In this document: positions 7,980 through 16,146 of the stretch, piece by piece | Numbering within the stretch: the first letter of the stretch is position 1 | Layout of the letters: each line of letters starts with the position of its first letter | Assembly (NCBI RefSeq): GCF_000425065.1 | Contig: NZ_AULB01000007.1 | Span: forward strand, 186,001-250,000 | Origin: Actinomadura rifamycini DSM 43936 | GTDB lineage: Bacteria; Actinomycetota; Actinomycetes; Streptosporangiales; Streptosporangiaceae | Length of the DNA stretch: 64,000 bases | Reading direction: 5' to 3' | Notes under the pieces: model-generated | The model's input: only the letters and a program-made list of their open reading frames with translations | The model's database searches: none | Told to the model about the DNA's origin: nothing | Translations under genes and position numbers: made by a program

Positions 7980-8898
7980 CGGACTCGGCAAGGTCGAGGC
8001 GGCCCTGCTCGACGAGCCGGACGAGCTGCTCGACGTGCTCGGGTTCGGAACCGTAGTGCCCGAGCACCTGCTGCCGCAGGTAGCTGAACAGGGTGTCGTG
8101 CGCGATGGTGACGGACCGTCCGCTCAGGCCGACCAGGACGAGCCGCCCGTCCCGGCCGAGCACCCCGAGCGCCTGGTCGCGGACGGCGGAGACGCCCGCG
8201 AAGTCGAACGCGACCGCGAGCCCGCGGCCGCCGGTGGCGGCCCTGACCCGGTCGCCGAAGCCGGCGTCGCCCGGGTCGAGCGCGACGTCGGCGCCGAACC
8301 GCAGGGCGCGCTCCCGGGCCGCTTCCACGGGGTCGATCGCGATGATGGGGGCGGCGCCGAGCAGGCGCAGCAGCAGGACCGCGTGCGCGCCGAGCCCGCC
8401 GAGCCCCCAGACGCCCGCGGCCTCGCCGGGCCGCGTCCGGGCGGTGGTGCCGACGGCGGCCCACGGGGTCGAGACGGCGTCGGGGATGACGCACGCCTGC
8501 TCGAACGGCAGCGCGTCGGGGATCGGGACGACCGTCCGCTCGGCGGCGACGGCGAACTGCGCCCAGCCGCCGTCGTAGTCGACGCCGCGGGTGCGGATCG
8601 TCCCGTCGGGGTCCTCGTCGCCCGCCAGGAGGAGGACGCGCCGTCCGGGGGCGAACCGGGTCGCGCCCTCGCCGGCGGACTCGACGACGCCCGCGACCTC
8701 GTGGCCGAGCGTGACCTCGTCCCCGCCCAGGTAGAGCGGGCTGAGCGTGCCGTCGATCAGGTGCAGGTCGGACAGGCAGACGCCCGCGGCCTTGACCGCG
8801 ATCCGCACCTCCCCGTGCCCCGGCTCGGGCACCGGGACCTCCTTGACGGCGAACCTCCGGGTCCGCACGTCCAGCCGTCCGGCCAGCATCTCCGCCAT
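7885..8898 (-). CDS. Zinc-dependent alcohol dehydrogenase (MDR superfamily)
   Basis: 337 residues; ATG at 8898 with GGAGG and GGGGGAG upstream. GroES-like N-terminal domain with the catalytic zinc residues Cys (AGVCLSDLHLIDG) and GHE (LGHEVAGVVE). The Rossmann motif GLGGLGAHA (near residue 170) is followed by an Asp (AIDP) typical of NAD(H) preference. The structural-zinc four-cysteine lobe is absent (LLAGDEDPDGTIRTRG instead). Oxidises an alcohol or reduces a carbonyl; substrate unknown. It is 134 nt downstream of a TetR gene on the same strand, a plausible regulator. Confidence 0.85.
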   Translation of the reverse strand: MAEMLAGRLDVRTRRFAVKEVPVPEPGHGEVRIAVKAAGVCLSDLHLIDGTLSPLYLGGDEVTLGHEVAGVVESAGEGATRFAPGRRVLLLAGDEDPDGTIRTRGVDYDGGWAQFAVAAERTVVPIPDALPFEQACVIPDAVSTPWAAVGTTARTRPGEAAGVWGLGGLGAHAVLLLRLLGAAPIIAIDPVEAARERALRFGADVALDPGDAGFGDRVRAATGGRGLAVAFDFAGVSAVRDQALGVLGRDGRLVLVGLSGRSVTIAHDTLFSYLRQQVLGHYGSEPEHVEQLVRLVEQGRLDLAESVSDVLPLADAPQAVERLASKEGDPIRLVLRP

Positions 8899-9032
8899 CT
8901 CCCCCGACCTCCGTGCGCCGCGTGCTCCGACGGGCCCGTCGTACCCACCGGCCGGACCCCGATGCGGGACGGGCCGGGCCGGGGCCTCGGGGACGGCGCG
9001 GGGTCGGGTCGGCGGGGTCGGGGGCGGCGGGG

Positions 9033-9659
9033 TCAGGCCGGCGGGGTCAGCATGCGGGTGACGAGCATGTGCAGGTGGGCGCGGAAGCGTTCGACGGCGG
9101 CGGTGTCGCGCGGCCCGGTCCCCCGGCCGCCCAGCCGCTGCTGGCCGTCCTGCCGGTCGGTGGAGATGAGCCCGCCGCTCAGGAACCCGTAGACGCACCA
9201 CACGGTCGTCCACACCACGTGGTCGGGGTCGATGCCGGGCGGGACCAGGGGGCGGACGGTGTCGACCACCCGCGTCGCCAGCGGCCTCGTGTAGTAGTCC
9301 TCCAGGCCGGGGACGTCGGCGGCGTCGCCCATCCAGCGGTGCATCCACAGCCCGAGGATGTCGGTGCGCTCGACGTAGAAGTCCAGGTAGGAGTCCACGA
9401 GCCGCAGCACGCTCGGCATGTCGGGGGTGAAGGCGGCCAGCGCCGGCTCCAGCGCCCGCCGCTCGGCCTCGTCGGCGCGCACGAACACCGCCCGGTACAG
9501 CTCGCCCTTGTTCTCGCCGACCGCGCGGACGTCCGCGACATCGACCCCGGCGGCGTCCGCGACGAGCTGGAGGGACGTCCCGTCGTACCCCAGCTCGGCG
9601 AACAGGCGCATGGCCGTGTCGAGCAGCCCGTCCAGCTCAAGTCGTTCCACGGATATCAC
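9033..9659 (-). CDS. TetR/AcrR family transcriptional regulator
   Basis: 208 residues. N-terminal helix-turn-helix (LDTAMRLFAELGYDGTSLQL, then VADAAGVDVADV) with the unusual turn GENKGELYRAVF where most family members have an F-x-x-K-xx-L turn. The C-terminal ligand domain contains WMHRWMGDAADVPGLEDYY. GTG at 9659 is used; a GTG at 9650 is also possible. A short inverted repeat ATCAC-TTTAC-GTGAT (9655-9669) covers the start codon and could be its own operator. Likely controls itself and the downstream dehydrogenase. Confidence 0.85.
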   Translation of the reverse strand: MISVERLELDGLLDTAMRLFAELGYDGTSLQLVADAAGVDVADVRAVGENKGELYRAVFVRADEAERRALEPALAAFTPDMPSVLRLVDSYLDFYVERTDILGLWMHRWMGDAADVPGLEDYYTRPLATRVVDTVRPLVPPGIDPDHVVWTTVWCVYGFLSGGLISTDRQDGQQRLGGRGTGPRDTAAVERFRAHLHMLVTRMLTPPA

Positions 9660-9709
9660 TTTACGTGATCAGTCGGTGACGTAATGCACGGCGCCTGTTG
9701 GACGCCCCG

Positions 9710-10345
9710 CTACCGCGGGCGGCGCCGGTCGCGGTCGGCGGGCGGCGCGGTGAGCCCGGCGGTGACGAACGCGATCACGGTGCGGGTCTCGGGGAGGGGC
9801 GCGGCGGGCGCGTCGGCGGGCGCGACCGCGCGCCCGTAGATCTCCAGGAGCAGCGTGAACGCCAGCCGCCACCGGTCGGCGACCTCGCGGACGGTCAGGT
9901 CCGGGAGCGCGCGGCCGAGCATCACCTCGAACGGCGCCTGCCCGAACCACGGGGAGCTGGCGGGCAGCCGCGACGCGGCCAGCACCGACCGGGCCAGCAG
10001 ATGGCAGAGCATGCGGCCCTTGCCGGTGCGGACCAGCTCCTCGAACGGCTCGACGATCGCGGCGACGAGGTCCGCGACGGCGAACGGGGCGCCGCCGTCC
10101 TCGCTCGCGGCGGACCGCTCGGCGATGCCCTCCAGCCGCTCCCCCCACAGCGGCAGCAGCTCCCGCTCCAGGAGCGCGGTGACGAGGCCCTCCCGGGAGC
10201 CGAAGTGGTAGTGGACGGCGCCGGGGTTCAGCCCCGCCTCGGCGTTGATCGCCCGGACGGACACCTGATCGGCGTCCTTGGCGAGGAACAGCCGCTCGGC
10301 GGCGTCGAGCAGCCGGTCGCGGGTGGAGGTCGGAGCAGGGGCCAT
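9710..10345 (-). CDS. TetR/AcrR family transcriptional regulator
   Basis: 211 residues from the ATG at 10345. DNA-binding part: RDRLLDAAERLFLAKDADQV, then SVRAINAEAGLNPGAVHYHF, a standard TetR recognition helix. The C-terminal domain is of the Pro-rich acyl/alkane-type group. It is divergent from the SDR gene, and the 88-bp gap contains two inverted repeats, so it probably represses itself and the SDR/flavin reductase operon. Confidence 0.88.
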   Translation of the reverse strand: MAPAPTSTRDRLLDAAERLFLAKDADQVSVRAINAEAGLNPGAVHYHFGSREGLVTALLERELLPLWGERLEGIAERSAASEDGGAPFAVADLVAAIVEPFEELVRTGKGRMLCHLLARSVLAASRLPASSPWFGQAPFEVMLGRALPDLTVREVADRWRLAFTLLLEIYGRAVAPADAPAAPLPETRTVIAFVTAGLTAPPADRDRRRPR

Positions 10346-10351
10346 GCGCAC

Positions 10352-10394
10352 ATTGCACCACACCTGCTGCAATCACAAATCAATCAGTGATTGA
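10352..10394. promoter_or_regulatory. Two inverted repeats between TetR and SDR genes (candidate TetR operators)
   Basis: ATTGCA (10352-10357) and TGCAAT (10368-10373) form one inverted repeat; TCAATCAGTGATTGA (10380-10394) is a perfect 15-bp palindrome with a central G. The stretch is markedly AT-richer than its surroundings and sits exactly between the divergent starts. The palindrome is the more TetR-like of the two. Confidence 0.55.
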
Positions 10395-10433
10395 ATAGTG
10401 TGAGCGATTTGACCGACCGTGAGGAGATCGGGC

Positions 10434-11264
10434 ATGGGAACCTTCGCCGTCACCGGAACCGCGTCGGGCATGGGCGCCGCCACCCGGGACGTCCTGGTCA
10501 AGGCCGGGCACACCGTCATCGGCGTCGACCTGCGCGACGCGGACGTCATCGCCGACCTCGGCACCGCGCAGGGCCGCGCGTCGGCCGTCGCGGAAGTCCT
10601 GGAGCGCTGCGGCGGCACCCTCGACGGCGCCGCGGCCATCGCGGGCGTCGGGCCCGACATGCCGGACTCCGCCGCCGTGATGTCGATCAACTATTTCGGG
10701 CCGGTCGCCGTGCTGGACGGCCTGCGCCCCGCCCTCGCCCGCTCCGGCGCGGGCCGCGCCGTCGTCATCGCGTCGAACTCCGCGACGACCGTCCCGATGA
10801 TCGACGACGCGCTCGTCGGGCACGCCCTCGCGGGCGACGAGGACGCCGCCCGCGCGCGGGCCGAGGAGGCCGCGCGGGAGGTGCCGGCGGAGCTCGCCGA
10901 ACTCGCGCCGCCGTCGATCGTCGCGTACGCGTCCTCGAAGTTCGCGCTGGCCCGCTGGGTGCGCCGCACCGCCGTCGTCCCCGAGTGGGCGCGGCAGGGC
11001 GTGCTGCTCAACGCGATCGCGCCCGGCGCCGTGCTGACCCCGCTGATGACCGGCTCGACCGGTGCCGACGCCGACTTCGACCCCGACCGGTTCCCCACCC
11101 CGATGCCGCTCGGGATCTTCGGCGAGCCCGAGGACATCGCGTTCTGGGTCCACCAGTTCCTCAAGCCCGAGGCCCGCTTCACCACCGGCGCCGTCCTGTT
11201 CGTGGACGGCGGGACCGACGCGGCGATGCGCCCCGACGCGCAGCCGACCGCGTGGCAGCTCTGA
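10434..11264 (+). CDS. Short-chain dehydrogenase/reductase (SDR)
   Basis: 276 residues; GAGGAG precedes the ATG at 10434. The nucleotide-binding segment TGTASGMGAA (residues 6-15) is TGxxxGxG-like, followed by Asp (IGVDLRDAD), suggesting NAD(H). The catalytic Tyr-Lys pair is in IVAYASSKFALARWV; a SNSA segment upstream supplies the Ser. An insertion between the Ser and Tyr (DEDAARARAEEAAREVPAEL) resembles hydroxysteroid dehydrogenase-type SDRs that oxidise cyclic alcohols. The stop codon lies in a 14-nt triplication. Likely co-transcribed with the flavin reductase gene downstream. Confidence 0.85.
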   Translation: MGTFAVTGTASGMGAATRDVLVKAGHTVIGVDLRDADVIADLGTAQGRASAVAEVLERCGGTLDGAAAIAGVGPDMPDSAAVMSINYFGPVAVLDGLRPALARSGAGRAVVIASNSATTVPMIDDALVGHALAGDEDAARARAEEAAREVPAELAELAPPSIVAYASSKFALARWVRRTAVVPEWARQGVLLNAIAPGAVLTPLMTGSTGADADFDPDRFPTPMPLGIFGEPEDIAFWVHQFLKPEARFTTGAVLFVDGGTDAAMRPDAQPTAWQL

Positions 11265-11296
11265 CCGTGCAACTCTGACCGTGCAGCTCTGACCGC
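11255..11296 (+). repeat. Three tandem copies of a 14-nt unit over the SDR stop codon
   Basis: GCAGCTCTGACCGT is repeated at 11255-11268, 11269-11282 (one mismatch, GCAACT) and 11283-11296 (last base differs). The SDR stop TGA lies in the first copy; each later copy brings another TGA in a different frame. It looks like a recent slippage duplication. Confidence 0.8.
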
Positions 11297-11308
11297 CTGG
11301 AGGCGCAC

Positions 11309-12472
11309 ATGACCACCCCGGACGTCTTCGAGCCCGCCCGGCTGGGCCCGCTGACCCTGCGCAACCGCACGATCAAGGCCGCGACCTTCGAGGGCATGAC
11401 GAAGGGCGCCCTCGTCACCGACGACCTCGTCGGGTTCCACCGCGCGCACGCGGCCGGCGGCGTCGCGATGACGACCGTCGCGTACTGCGCGGTCGCGCCC
11501 GACGGGCGCACCGAGTACGACCAGATCCACTGGCGCCCCGAGGCGCTGCCCGGCCTGCGCCGCCTCACCGACGCCGTGCACGCCGAGGGCGCCGCCGCGT
11601 CCGCCCAGATCGGGCACGCCGGACCCGTCGCGAACGGCCGCTCCAACGGCGTGCCGTCGATCGCGCCGAGCAGATCGTTCAACCCCATGTCGATGCGGAT
11701 GACGCGCGCGGCGACCCGCGCCGACATCGAGCGCCTTACCCGCGCCCACGCGGACGCCGCCCTGATGGCGATCGAGGCCGGGTTCGACGCCGTCGAGATC
11801 CACCTCGGGCACAACTACTTCGCCAGCTCGTTCCTCTCCCCGAAGCTCAACAAGCGGACGGACGAGTACGGCGGCTCGCTCGCGAACCGCGCGAAGGTCG
11901 CGCTCGGCGCGGCCCGCGCCGTCCGCGAGGCCGTCGGCGACCGCATCGCGATCCTCGCCAAGCTGAACATGGACGACGGCGTGCCCGGCGGGTTCTGGCT
12001 CGACGAGAGCCTCCAGGTCGCGACGTGGCTCCAGCAGGAGGGCACCGTCGACGCCCTCGAACTCACCGCGGGCAGCTCGCTGCTCAACCCGATGTACCTG
12101 TTCCGCGGGGACGCCCCGGTGCGCGAGTTCGCCGACACGTTCACGCAGCCGCTGAAGCTCGGCGTCCGGCTCGCGGGCGAGAAGTTCATCCGCGCGTACC
12201 CGTACGAGGAGGCGTTCCTGCTCGACAGCGCCCGCCAGTTCCGCGCGGCGCTCGACCTGCCGCTCGTCCTGCTCGGCGGCGTCACCGAGCGCGCCACGAT
12301 GGACCTCGCGATGGCGGAGGGCTTCCAGTTCGTCGCGATGGGCCGCGCCCTGCTGCGCGAGCCCGACCTGATCAACCGCATCCAGGCCGACGCGTCGACG
12401 AAGTCGCTGTGCATCCACTGCAACAAGTGCATGCCGACGATCTTCAGCGGCACGCACTGCGTGCTGGCGTGA
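11309..12472 (+). CDS. Old-yellow-enzyme-type NADH:flavin oxidoreductase
   Basis: 387 residues; CTGGAGG upstream of the ATG at 11309. TIM-barrel FMN enzyme: opening PARLGPLTLRNRTIKAATFE, active-site region QIGHAGP, the HLGHNYFASSFLSPKLNKRT segment with the conserved barrel turn, then phosphate-binding LLGGVTERATMD and AMGRALLREPDL. It ends with a cysteine cluster CIHCNKC...C (about residues 370-386), like the iron-sulfur motif that links FMN and FAD domains in 2,4-dienoyl-CoA reductases, yet the FAD domain is missing. Probably reduces an activated C=C bond (enone or dienoyl) together with the SDR, an arrangement that fits steroid or terpenoid catabolism. Confidence 0.85.
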   Translation: MTTPDVFEPARLGPLTLRNRTIKAATFEGMTKGALVTDDLVGFHRAHAAGGVAMTTVAYCAVAPDGRTEYDQIHWRPEALPGLRRLTDAVHAEGAAASAQIGHAGPVANGRSNGVPSIAPSRSFNPMSMRMTRAATRADIERLTRAHADAALMAIEAGFDAVEIHLGHNYFASSFLSPKLNKRTDEYGGSLANRAKVALGAARAVREAVGDRIAILAKLNMDDGVPGGFWLDESLQVATWLQQEGTVDALELTAGSSLLNPMYLFRGDAPVREFADTFTQPLKLGVRLAGEKFIRAYPYEEAFLLDSARQFRAALDLPLVLLGGVTERATMDLAMAEGFQFVAMGRALLREPDLINRIQADASTKSLCIHCNKCMPTIFSGTHCVLA

Positions 12473-12477
12473 GCGGC

Positions 12478-12506
12478 GGCGCCGGGCCCCGCCGGGGCCC
12501 GGCGCC
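12478..12506. terminator. Bidirectional hairpin between convergent genes
   Basis: GGCGCCGGGCCCC (12478-12490), loop GCC, GGGGCCCGGCGCC (12494-12506): a perfect 13-bp stem between the stops at 12472 (plus) and 12513 (minus). No U-tract follows, as is common in high-GC actinobacteria. Confidence 0.65.
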
Positions 12507-12512
12507 GGCACG

Positions 12513-14036
12513 TCAGCCCGCGGCGGTCGGGACCGTCACGGTCGCCGCGTCCACCGTGATCCAGCCTGCGGCGCGCTGCTGGTTGAACACCGCGCTGTTC
12601 GGGATGATCTGGAGCTTCAGCTCCGAGCCGGGACGCAGCCGCCACACGACGTCCTCCAGGTCGATCGTCAGCCGCCGCGCGGTGCCGTCCAGCGTGACCG
12701 GCACCGGGGTCACCATCCCGTTGACGACCTGCGGGTCGCCCTCGCCGAGCGGCGGGATCACCGACGCGGGCAGGTCGCCCGGCACCGGGACGCTCGCGTC
12801 GACCAGCTGCGCGTAGACGGACGTCTTCGCGTTCGTCGCCCGGCCCTTGTACCGCATCGTCAGCTTCGGCGCCCCGACCAGCACCCCGCCGTCCGGCGCG
12901 TCGACCGGGACCTCGATCGCGTTGCGCGAGTACCCGCCGGTGAACATGGCGCCGGAGTTGTCGGCCGGGCTGAACAGCGTCGTGCCCTCGCCCGACCCGC
13001 GGGCCGGCTTCGCCGCCGGGGGCGGGAACGCCGCGGCGGAGTGCCGGGCGCCGGTGTTGTCCGGGTACGTGAACTCCGGGCCCGTCCGGACGCTCCGGTC
13101 GCCGCGCAGGTACCGCTGGAACCACGCGAGCGTCGCCTCGCGGTCGACGGACGCGTCGTGCTCGGCGTCCATGCAGTTCGCGTGGCCGCCGCACGTCCAC
13201 ACCATCTTCACCGGGGCGCCGTTCGCCTTGACCTTCCGGTACCCGGCGACGGCGTGGCTCACCGGGAACAGGGTGTCGGTGACGCCCTGGACGAACAGCG
13301 TCGGAATGTCGATGTTCTTCATCAGGAAGTCGGGGCCGTGCTCCCGCATCCACTGCTCGTCCGGCTTCGTGACCGTCCCGGTCGCCAGCGCGCGCAGGCA
13401 GATCGACGAGACCCGCGGGTGGAACCGGTTGCCGTTCTGGAGGCCCGCCGAGCACAGCCCGAACGCCCACCCGGCCTTGATCGTCCGGTTGGGGTACAGG
13501 GCGTCGTTCAGCGAGTGGTACGTGTAGCCGGGGACGATCACGTCCACGCGGTCGTCCATCCCGGCCGTCACGAGCTGGATCGCGCCGCCGTAGCTGCCGC
13601 CCGCCATGCCGAGCCGCGGGTCGCCCCGCCCGTCCAGCTTCGCCTCGGGCTGCCGCGCGATCCAGTCGATCAGTTTCCGCATGTCGCGGCCCTCGGCCTG
13701 CGGGTGGTCGATCTGCACCGCCCCGCCGGACCCGAACCCGCGCGGGTTCCAGGTGACCACGTTGTACCCGGCGTCCAGCAGGTAGCCCAGCTCGCCCGAC
13801 TCGGGGTCGGTCGCACCGCGCCCGCCGAACCCCGACCCCAGCAGGACGGACTCCGCGCGCTCGCCCTTCGCCAGCCCGGGCGCCGGGAAGAAGTTCGTGA
13901 CGATCTTCGTGCCGTCGAACGACGCGACCTCGACCGTGCGCCGCCCGGACGCCTCGTCGGCGGCGGCGGGCGGGGCCGCGAACGCGGCCGGCAGCAGAAC
14001 GGTTCCGGCCGCCAGGGCCGCGATCTTGGAGCGCAT
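12513..14036 (-). CDS. Secreted CocE/NonD-type alpha/beta hydrolase (X-Pro dipeptidyl-peptidase-like)
   Basis: 507 residues. N-terminal signal peptide (MRSKIAALAAGTVLLPAAFA...AAADEA, cleavage near residue 27). The alpha/beta hydrolase domain has the nucleophile elbow GGSYGG near residue 148 and a late His region (CGGHANCMDAEHD); the C-terminal ~170 residues form the beta-rich PepX_C-like lid/jelly roll (TIDLEDVVWRLRPGSELKL). Family members cleave X-Pro peptides, cocaine-like esters or related acyl bonds outside the cell; the substrate here is unknown. It is divergent from a TetR gene with an 80-bp gap. Confidence 0.82.
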   Translation of the reverse strand: MRSKIAALAAGTVLLPAAFAAPPAAADEASGRRTVEVASFDGTKIVTNFFPAPGLAKGERAESVLLGSGFGGRGATDPESGELGYLLDAGYNVVTWNPRGFGSGGAVQIDHPQAEGRDMRKLIDWIARQPEAKLDGRGDPRLGMAGGSYGGAIQLVTAGMDDRVDVIVPGYTYHSLNDALYPNRTIKAGWAFGLCSAGLQNGNRFHPRVSSICLRALATGTVTKPDEQWMREHGPDFLMKNIDIPTLFVQGVTDTLFPVSHAVAGYRKVKANGAPVKMVWTCGGHANCMDAEHDASVDREATLAWFQRYLRGDRSVRTGPEFTYPDNTGARHSAAAFPPPAAKPARGSGEGTTLFSPADNSGAMFTGGYSRNAIEVPVDAPDGGVLVGAPKLTMRYKGRATNAKTSVYAQLVDASVPVPGDLPASVIPPLGEGDPQVVNGMVTPVPVTLDGTARRLTIDLEDVVWRLRPGSELKLQIIPNSAVFNQQRAAGWITVDAATVTVPTAAG

Positions 14037-14050
14037 GCCGGAAACCTAAT

Positions 14051-14064
14051 GAAATTCAGATTTC
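14051..14064. promoter_or_regulatory. Short inverted repeat in the hydrolase/TetR divergent gap
   Basis: GAAAT-TCAG-ATTTC lies between the starts at 14036 (minus) and 14117 (plus), in a stretch much richer in A and T than the genes around it. A possible operator for the neighbouring TetR protein; the arms are only 5 bp. Confidence 0.35.
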
Positions 14065-14116
14065 GCGTCCAGACACGAAACCATCTCATTTCCGGGCCTG
14101 CAGTACGGTCGGGCCC

Positions 14117-14704
14117 GTGACGACCCAACGCAAGCCGCGCGGCCCGTACCGCAAGGGCGTCCGGCGACGGGAGCAGATCCTCGACACCGCGCTCGAGGTG
14201 TTCGCCCGCCGGGGCGACGCGTCCCTCCAGGAGATCGCCGACCGCGTCGGCCTGTCGCAGGCCGGGGTCCTGCACTACTTCGGCTCCCGCGAGGAGCTCC
14301 TCCTCGCCGTCCTGCGCCGCCGCGACACCCTCGACCTCGCGGCCTGCGCCGAGTCCGGCGGCCCCGGCGAGGCCGTCGCCCGGACCGTCCGGCACAACAT
14401 GGACCAGCCGGGCCTCGTCCGCCTGTTCGTCGCGCTGTCGTCCGCCGCGACCGACCCGTCCCACCCCGCGCACGGCTTCTTCGCCGACCGCTACCGCGAC
14501 CTCACCGCCACGATCGCCCGCGGCCTGGAGTCGGGCCGCCGGGCCGGCACCGTCCGCGCCGACGAGGACGCCGAGCACCTGGCCCGCCTCCTCGTGGCCG
14601 TCTCCGACGGCCTCCAGCTCCAGTGGCTCCTCGACCCTTCGGTCGACATGGCGGCCCTCATCGAGACCTTCGACCGCCTCTGCACGCCCCCACCCACCGA
14701 ATGA
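14117..14704 (+). CDS. TetR/AcrR family transcriptional regulator
   Basis: 195 residues, GTG start. A basic N-terminus (TTQRKPRGPYRKGVRRREQI) precedes the helix-turn-helix LQEIADRVGLSQAGVLHYFG. The C-terminal ligand domain ends WLLDPSVDMAALIETF, a pattern common in actinobacterial TetR proteins next to hydrolases. A TACGGT box 7 nt before the GTG suggests a leaderless transcript. Probably regulates the divergent secreted hydrolase. Confidence 0.88.
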   Translation: MTTQRKPRGPYRKGVRRREQILDTALEVFARRGDASLQEIADRVGLSQAGVLHYFGSREELLLAVLRRRDTLDLAACAESGGPGEAVARTVRHNMDQPGLVRLFVALSSAATDPSHPAHGFFADRYRDLTATIARGLESGRRAGTVRADEDAEHLARLLVAVSDGLQLQWLLDPSVDMAALIETFDRLCTPPPTE

Positions 14705-14728
14705 CCGCCGGGCGACGGGCGTCCGGAA

Positions 14729-15145
14729 TCACTCCGGTTCGGCGTCCCCGAGTTGCCGCGGGTCGCGGAGGGTGGTTTTGAAGTGGGGGCATTCGACGAG
14801 CGGGGTGTGGGTGCAGGTCGATGCGTGGTGGAGGCTGTCGCGCATGCGGGTGAGGCGGGCGATGTCTTCCTCCAGGGCCCGGGCCTTGTCGGCCATGCGG
14901 GCGCGCAAAGCGTCGTCGCCGGGCGTCGCCCGCAGGAAGCCGGCGATCTCGGCGATGGTGAACCCCGCGCTCCGGGCGCAGGAGATGAGGGCGAGGCGGT
15001 CGAGGACGTCCGGCCGGTAGATCCGCCGCAGCCCGTTGCGTCCCGCCGGGGAGATCAGCTCGCGCCTCTCGTAGAACCGCAGCGCCGACGCCGTCAGCCC
15101 GGACCGTTCGGCAACCTCGGAAATGTCCAGCAGCGTCCCGCCCAT
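14729..15145 (-). CDS. MerR family transcriptional regulator
   Basis: 138 residues; ATG at 15145 with a strong AAGGAGGAGCG site. N-terminal winged helix (ISEVAERSGLTASALRFYER), an effector-linker coiled coil at about 75-110, and a C-terminal cysteine-containing tail (CTHTPLVECPHF) that could bind a metal or respond to redox, as in many short MerR proteins. Divergent from the metallo-hydrolase gene across a 47-bp gap that holds a perfect 20-bp palindrome. Confidence 0.9.
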   Translation of the reverse strand: MGGTLLDISEVAERSGLTASALRFYERRELISPAGRNGLRRIYRPDVLDRLALISCARSAGFTIAEIAGFLRATPGDDALRARMADKARALEEDIARLTRMRDSLHHASTCTHTPLVECPHFKTTLRDPRQLGDAEPE

Positions 15146-15157
15146 CGCTCCTCCTTG

Positions 15158-15177
15158 ACTTGAACCGCGGTTCAAGT
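15158..15177. promoter_or_regulatory. Perfect 20-bp palindrome, candidate MerR operator
   Basis: ACTTGAACCGCGGTTCAAGT is identical to its own reverse complement. It lies 12 nt before the MerR start and 15 nt before the metallo-hydrolase start. MerR proteins bind such dyads between over-spaced -35 and -10 boxes and twist the DNA, so a single site could control both genes. Confidence 0.7.
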
Positions 15178-15192
15178 TACAGGCTGGCCGCC

Positions 15193-16002
15193 ATGCAGAT
15201 CCACCACCTCAACTGCGGGTCCGTCCGGCAGATCGAAGCCACCTACCGGGGCCCGGCTCCCGCACACGCCGTCAACCACTGCCTGCTGGTCGAGACGGAC
15301 TCCGACGGGCTGGTCCTCGTCGAGACCGGCCTGGGCCTGGACGACGTGCGCGACCCCGCCGGCACCCTCGGCGCCGACTGGGTCCAGCTGGCGGAGCCGG
15401 TACTGGACGAGCGGGAGACCGCCATACGGCAGATCGCGGGGCTGGGCTACTCGCCCGACGACGTGCGCCACATCATCGTCACCCACCTGGACGTCGACCA
15501 CTGCGGCGGCCTGCCCGACTTTCCCGCCGCCCGCGTCCACGTCCTGGCGGCCGAACTCGACGCGGCCGCCCGCCAGGCGCCGAGCTTCCGGTACCGCCCG
15601 GCCCACTGGGCACACGACCCGGACTGGGTCGCCTACGCCACCGACTCGGGCCCCGACTGGTTCGGTTTCGTCTCCCTGCGGCCCGAGGGGCTCGGCCCGG
15701 AATTCCGTCTCGTCCCGCTCGGCGGCCACACCGCCGGCCACACCGGGGTCGCCGTGCACGACGGCGACCGCTGGCTCCTGCACTGCGGGGACGCCTACTA
15801 CTACCACCGGGAACTCGACCCCGACCCGCACCCGCACCCGGTCCTGGACCTCGTGCAGACCAGTTCGGAGACCCACCGCGACCTCAGGCTCGGCACCCAG
15901 GCCCGGCTCCGCGAACTCCTCCGCCGGCACGGCGACCAGGTCGAGGTCTTCAGCGCCCACGACCCCTGGGAACTCGACCGCTACCGCACCCCGGCCCCGT
16001 GA
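15193..16002 (+). CDS. MBL-fold metallo-hydrolase
   Basis: 269 residues from the ATG at 15193 (MQIHHLNCGS). The metal-binding motif reads THLDVDHCGG near residue 100, that is HxDxDH instead of the classical HxHxDH; further ligands are in PLGGHTAGHTG, HCGDAYYYHR and a late His (VFSAHDPWE). This matches the lactonase/hydrolase branch of the family and not beta-lactamases. Cytoplasmic, no signal peptide. Probably controlled by the divergent MerR protein. Substrate unknown; lactones or thioesters are possible. Confidence 0.82.
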   Translation: MQIHHLNCGSVRQIEATYRGPAPAHAVNHCLLVETDSDGLVLVETGLGLDDVRDPAGTLGADWVQLAEPVLDERETAIRQIAGLGYSPDDVRHIIVTHLDVDHCGGLPDFPAARVHVLAAELDAAARQAPSFRYRPAHWAHDPDWVAYATDSGPDWFGFVSLRPEGLGPEFRLVPLGGHTAGHTGVAVHDGDRWLLHCGDAYYYHRELDPDPHPHPVLDLVQTSSETHRDLRLGTQARLRELLRRHGDQVEVFSAHDPWELDRYRTPAP

Positions 16003-16146
16003 GCGGGGGCGTGCCCGCGCGCGGGGGCGCGGGCCTGCCGCGGCCGGTCAGGCGCCCTGGAGGTGGAGGGCGGCGGCGTCCGCTCGGCCAGTCGGCGCAC
16101 ATCGGGCATCGCTCACCGGAGCATGCCCGCGCGGTGGGCGGGCGAA

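Noticed and set aside
4253..8494. 1413-codon open frame on the minus strand
   Set aside because: It lies antisense to the DUF4132 gene and into the dehydrogenase; its translation is Arg/Gly/Pro-rich with no family pattern, a usual effect of very high GC.
16003..16146. Terminator candidates in the GC-rich gap after the metallo-hydrolase
   Set aside because: Many short GC pairings but no single long stem or U-tract that stands out.
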